Source: Holosporales bacterium (GTDB lineage: Bacteria > Pseudomonadota > Alphaproteobacteria > Caedimonadales > UBA9215). Taken from it: 6,084 nucleotides of DNA. The notes under the pieces were generated by a model, which was not told the origin of the DNA, searched no databases, and was given only the letters and a program-made list of their open reading frames with translations. A program made the translations under genes and the position numbers. This document shows, piece by piece, positions 4,740 through 6,084 of this stretch (position 1 is the first letter of the stretch; each line of letters begins with the position of its first letter). The stretch covers positions 1 to 6,084 of the forward strand of contig DOCA01000094.1 of the NCBI GenBank assembly GCA_003503995.1, read 5' to 3'.

Positions 4740-6084
4740 GTGGATATTAATACCCTTTACCGCTCACCCGAATCAAAAGTTGTAACAGACCTTTTAAAAC
4801 AACTTTCTTTCTCAGATCAGCAAAGAGAGAGGATTCACAAAACTGCCAGCTTGTTGGTCCAAAAAGTTAGAAAGGCCCACGAATCTGCCTCAATCGTTGA
4901 TCGTTTGATGACAAAATATGATCTCTCTTCCAAAGAAGGTCTTGCTTTAATGGCATTGGCAGAATCTCTTATTCGTGTACCAGATCAAGCCACAGCCCAT
5001 GAGCTCATCCAAGACAAAATGCAAGGGGTGGATTTTACTGATGCTGTTGCAGAAACCGACCGCTTTAGTGAAAAAGCCGTTGCAAAAGCTTTGTCGTGGG
5101 CCACGGGATTTTTAGAAGAAAGTGATAACAGTTTCTTCAAACCCCTTAAATCGACTTTGCATACGGTTTCAAAACCCATTGTTGCCTATACAGCCAAAAA
5201 TCTTGTTTCTCTTTTGGCCAACCAATTTGTCATGGGTACTTCTATTAAAAGTAGCCAAAAGCGCGCGACTCAAAATCGCACGAAGGGTTATAGTCACTCC
5301 TTTGACATGCTCGGAGAAGCCGCTCATACACAAAAAGATGCAACCCGTTATTTCCAAGCTTATTTAAAAGCAATCCAAGACATTGGCAAAATGGAAGAGA
5401 CCTCTCATCCCCTCAAATCTAGTATCAGCATTAAACTCTCCGCTCTTCATCCCCGTTACGAAGTTGAAAAACGGGAACGTGTTTTGACAGAATTGAGCGA
5501 TTCCCTTAAAGCCCTTTGCCTTGCAGCTCAAGCAACAAATATTGACCTCACCGTTGATGCCGAAGAGTCTGAACGTCTTGAACTCTCCCTAGAAATCATT
5601 GAACGTGTTGCCCTTGACCCTGAACTTCGAGGCTGGAACGGACTGGGCATTGCTGTACAAGCTTATCAAAAACGCGCAACAACAGTTCTCGATTTCCTAG
5701 CCAACCTTGCAAAACAATCCGAACGACGCCTTAAAGTACGCCTTGTCAAAGGTGCCTATTGGGACAGCGAAATTAAATATGCCCAAGAACTTGGCCTTGA
5801 AGACTACCCCGTTTTTACACGCAAAAAAACAACGGACGTTTCCTATCTTATTTGCGCCAAAAAACTCTTAAGCAATACAAAGGCTTTCTACCCTCAATTC
5901 GCAACCCATAATGCTCATAGCGTTGCGGCGATTTTAGAGTTAGCAGGCTCTAACAAAGACTTCGAATTTCAATGCCTTTTTGGCATGGGACAAACTCTTT
6001 ACGACCAAGTCCTTACTCAAAACTACGATATTCCTGTTCGCATTTATGCACCTGTTGGGGTCTATCAAGACCTTCTTCCTTATT
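4740..6084 (+). CDS. putA: Proline dehydrogenase half of PutA, cut by the window end
   Basis: An uninterrupted frame of 448 codons opens at GTG 4740 and runs off the right edge. PutA oxidises proline to P5C with FAD, passing electrons to quinone, and then converts the semialdehyde to glutamate with NAD. Family stretches include LIRVPDQATAHELIQDKM (77-94), which belongs to the PutA-specific N-terminal region, then ISIKLSALHPRYE (229-241), VDAEESERLELS (272-283), LVKGAYWDSEIK (335-346) and RIYAPVG (434-440). K232, D273, Y340 and Y436 match E. coli K329, D370, Y437 and Y540; the arginine pair R555/R556 would lie just past the edge. The protein starts about 100 residues later than E. coli PutA and lacks its ribbon-helix-helix domain. 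AAGGA (4725-4729) lies 10 nt before the GTG, and an in-frame stop at 4707 excludes a longer start. The aldehyde dehydrogenase half is expected but unseen. Confidence 0.95.
   Translation, partial: MDINTLYRSPESKVVTDLLKQLSFSDQQRERIHKTASLLVQKVRKAHESASIVDRLMTKYDLSSKEGLALMALAESLIRVPDQATAHELIQDKMQGVDFTDAVAETDRFSEKAVAKALSWATGFLEESDNSFFKPLKSTLHTVSKPIVAYTAKNLVSLLANQFVMGTSIKSSQKRATQNRTKGYSHSFDMLGEAAHTQKDATRYFQAYLKAIQDIGKMEETSHPLKSSISIKLSALHPRYEVEKRERVLTELSDSLKALCLAAQATNIDLTVDAEESERLELSLEIIERVALDPELRGWNGLGIAVQAYQKRATTVLDFLANLAKQSERRLKVRLVKGAYWDSEIKYAQELGLEDYPVFTRKKTTDVSYLICAKKLLSNTKAFYPQFATHNAHSVAAILELAGSNKDFEFQCLFGMGQTLYDQVLTQNYDIPVRIYAPVGVYQDLLPY

Noticed and set aside
4985..5367. Several short open frames on both strands inside the putA region
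   Set aside because: The plus-strand frame from 4740 is continuous and matches PutA throughout, so these are shadows.

Overview
This is an ordinary chromosomal stretch from an AT-rich bacterium, most likely an alphaproteobacterium. The cold-shock protein and the tRNA-Arg look alphaproteobacterial. The compact AT-rich intergenic DNA, a Sel1-repeat protein and an orphan LuxR-type regulator with an unusual sensor half recall host-associated lineages such as Holosporales or Rickettsiales relatives. That placement is an impression from protein and tRNA style, not a computed result.

Layout, left to right: a tRNA-Arg(TCT) on the minus strand fills positions 1-77. A gene-free stretch follows, with a long imperfect hairpin (194-280), and then a plus-strand gene for a Sel1-repeat protein with an N-terminal hydrophobic segment (to 956). 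It converges on two minus-strand genes, a LuxR-family regulator (1011-1826) and tag, DNA-3-methyladenine glycosylase I (1932-2510). Across a divergent intergenic region lies a cold-shock protein gene (2709-2915), closed by the clearest intrinsic terminator in the window (2961-2993). Next come csaA (3075-3410), tRNA-Ser(GCT) with its own promoter (3512-3662), a TerC-family membrane protein gene (3757-4671), and the first 448 codons of putA (from 4740, running off the right edge).

No coherent multi-gene pathway is visible. The genes are mostly single housekeeping or stress functions: alkylation repair, cold shock, protein export or chaperone help, probable metal handling, and proline catabolism. 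The only same-strand neighbours that could share transcripts are tag with luxR (93 bp gap), tRNA-Ser with terC (94 bp gap, no terminator seen) and terC with putA (68 bp gap, no convincing terminator).

I found no mobile element, CRISPR array or clear new system. The items most worth a second look are the 87-nt hairpin before the Sel1 gene, the Sel1 protein as a possible exported or host-interaction factor, the LuxR solo, and a PutA without its DNA-binding domain.
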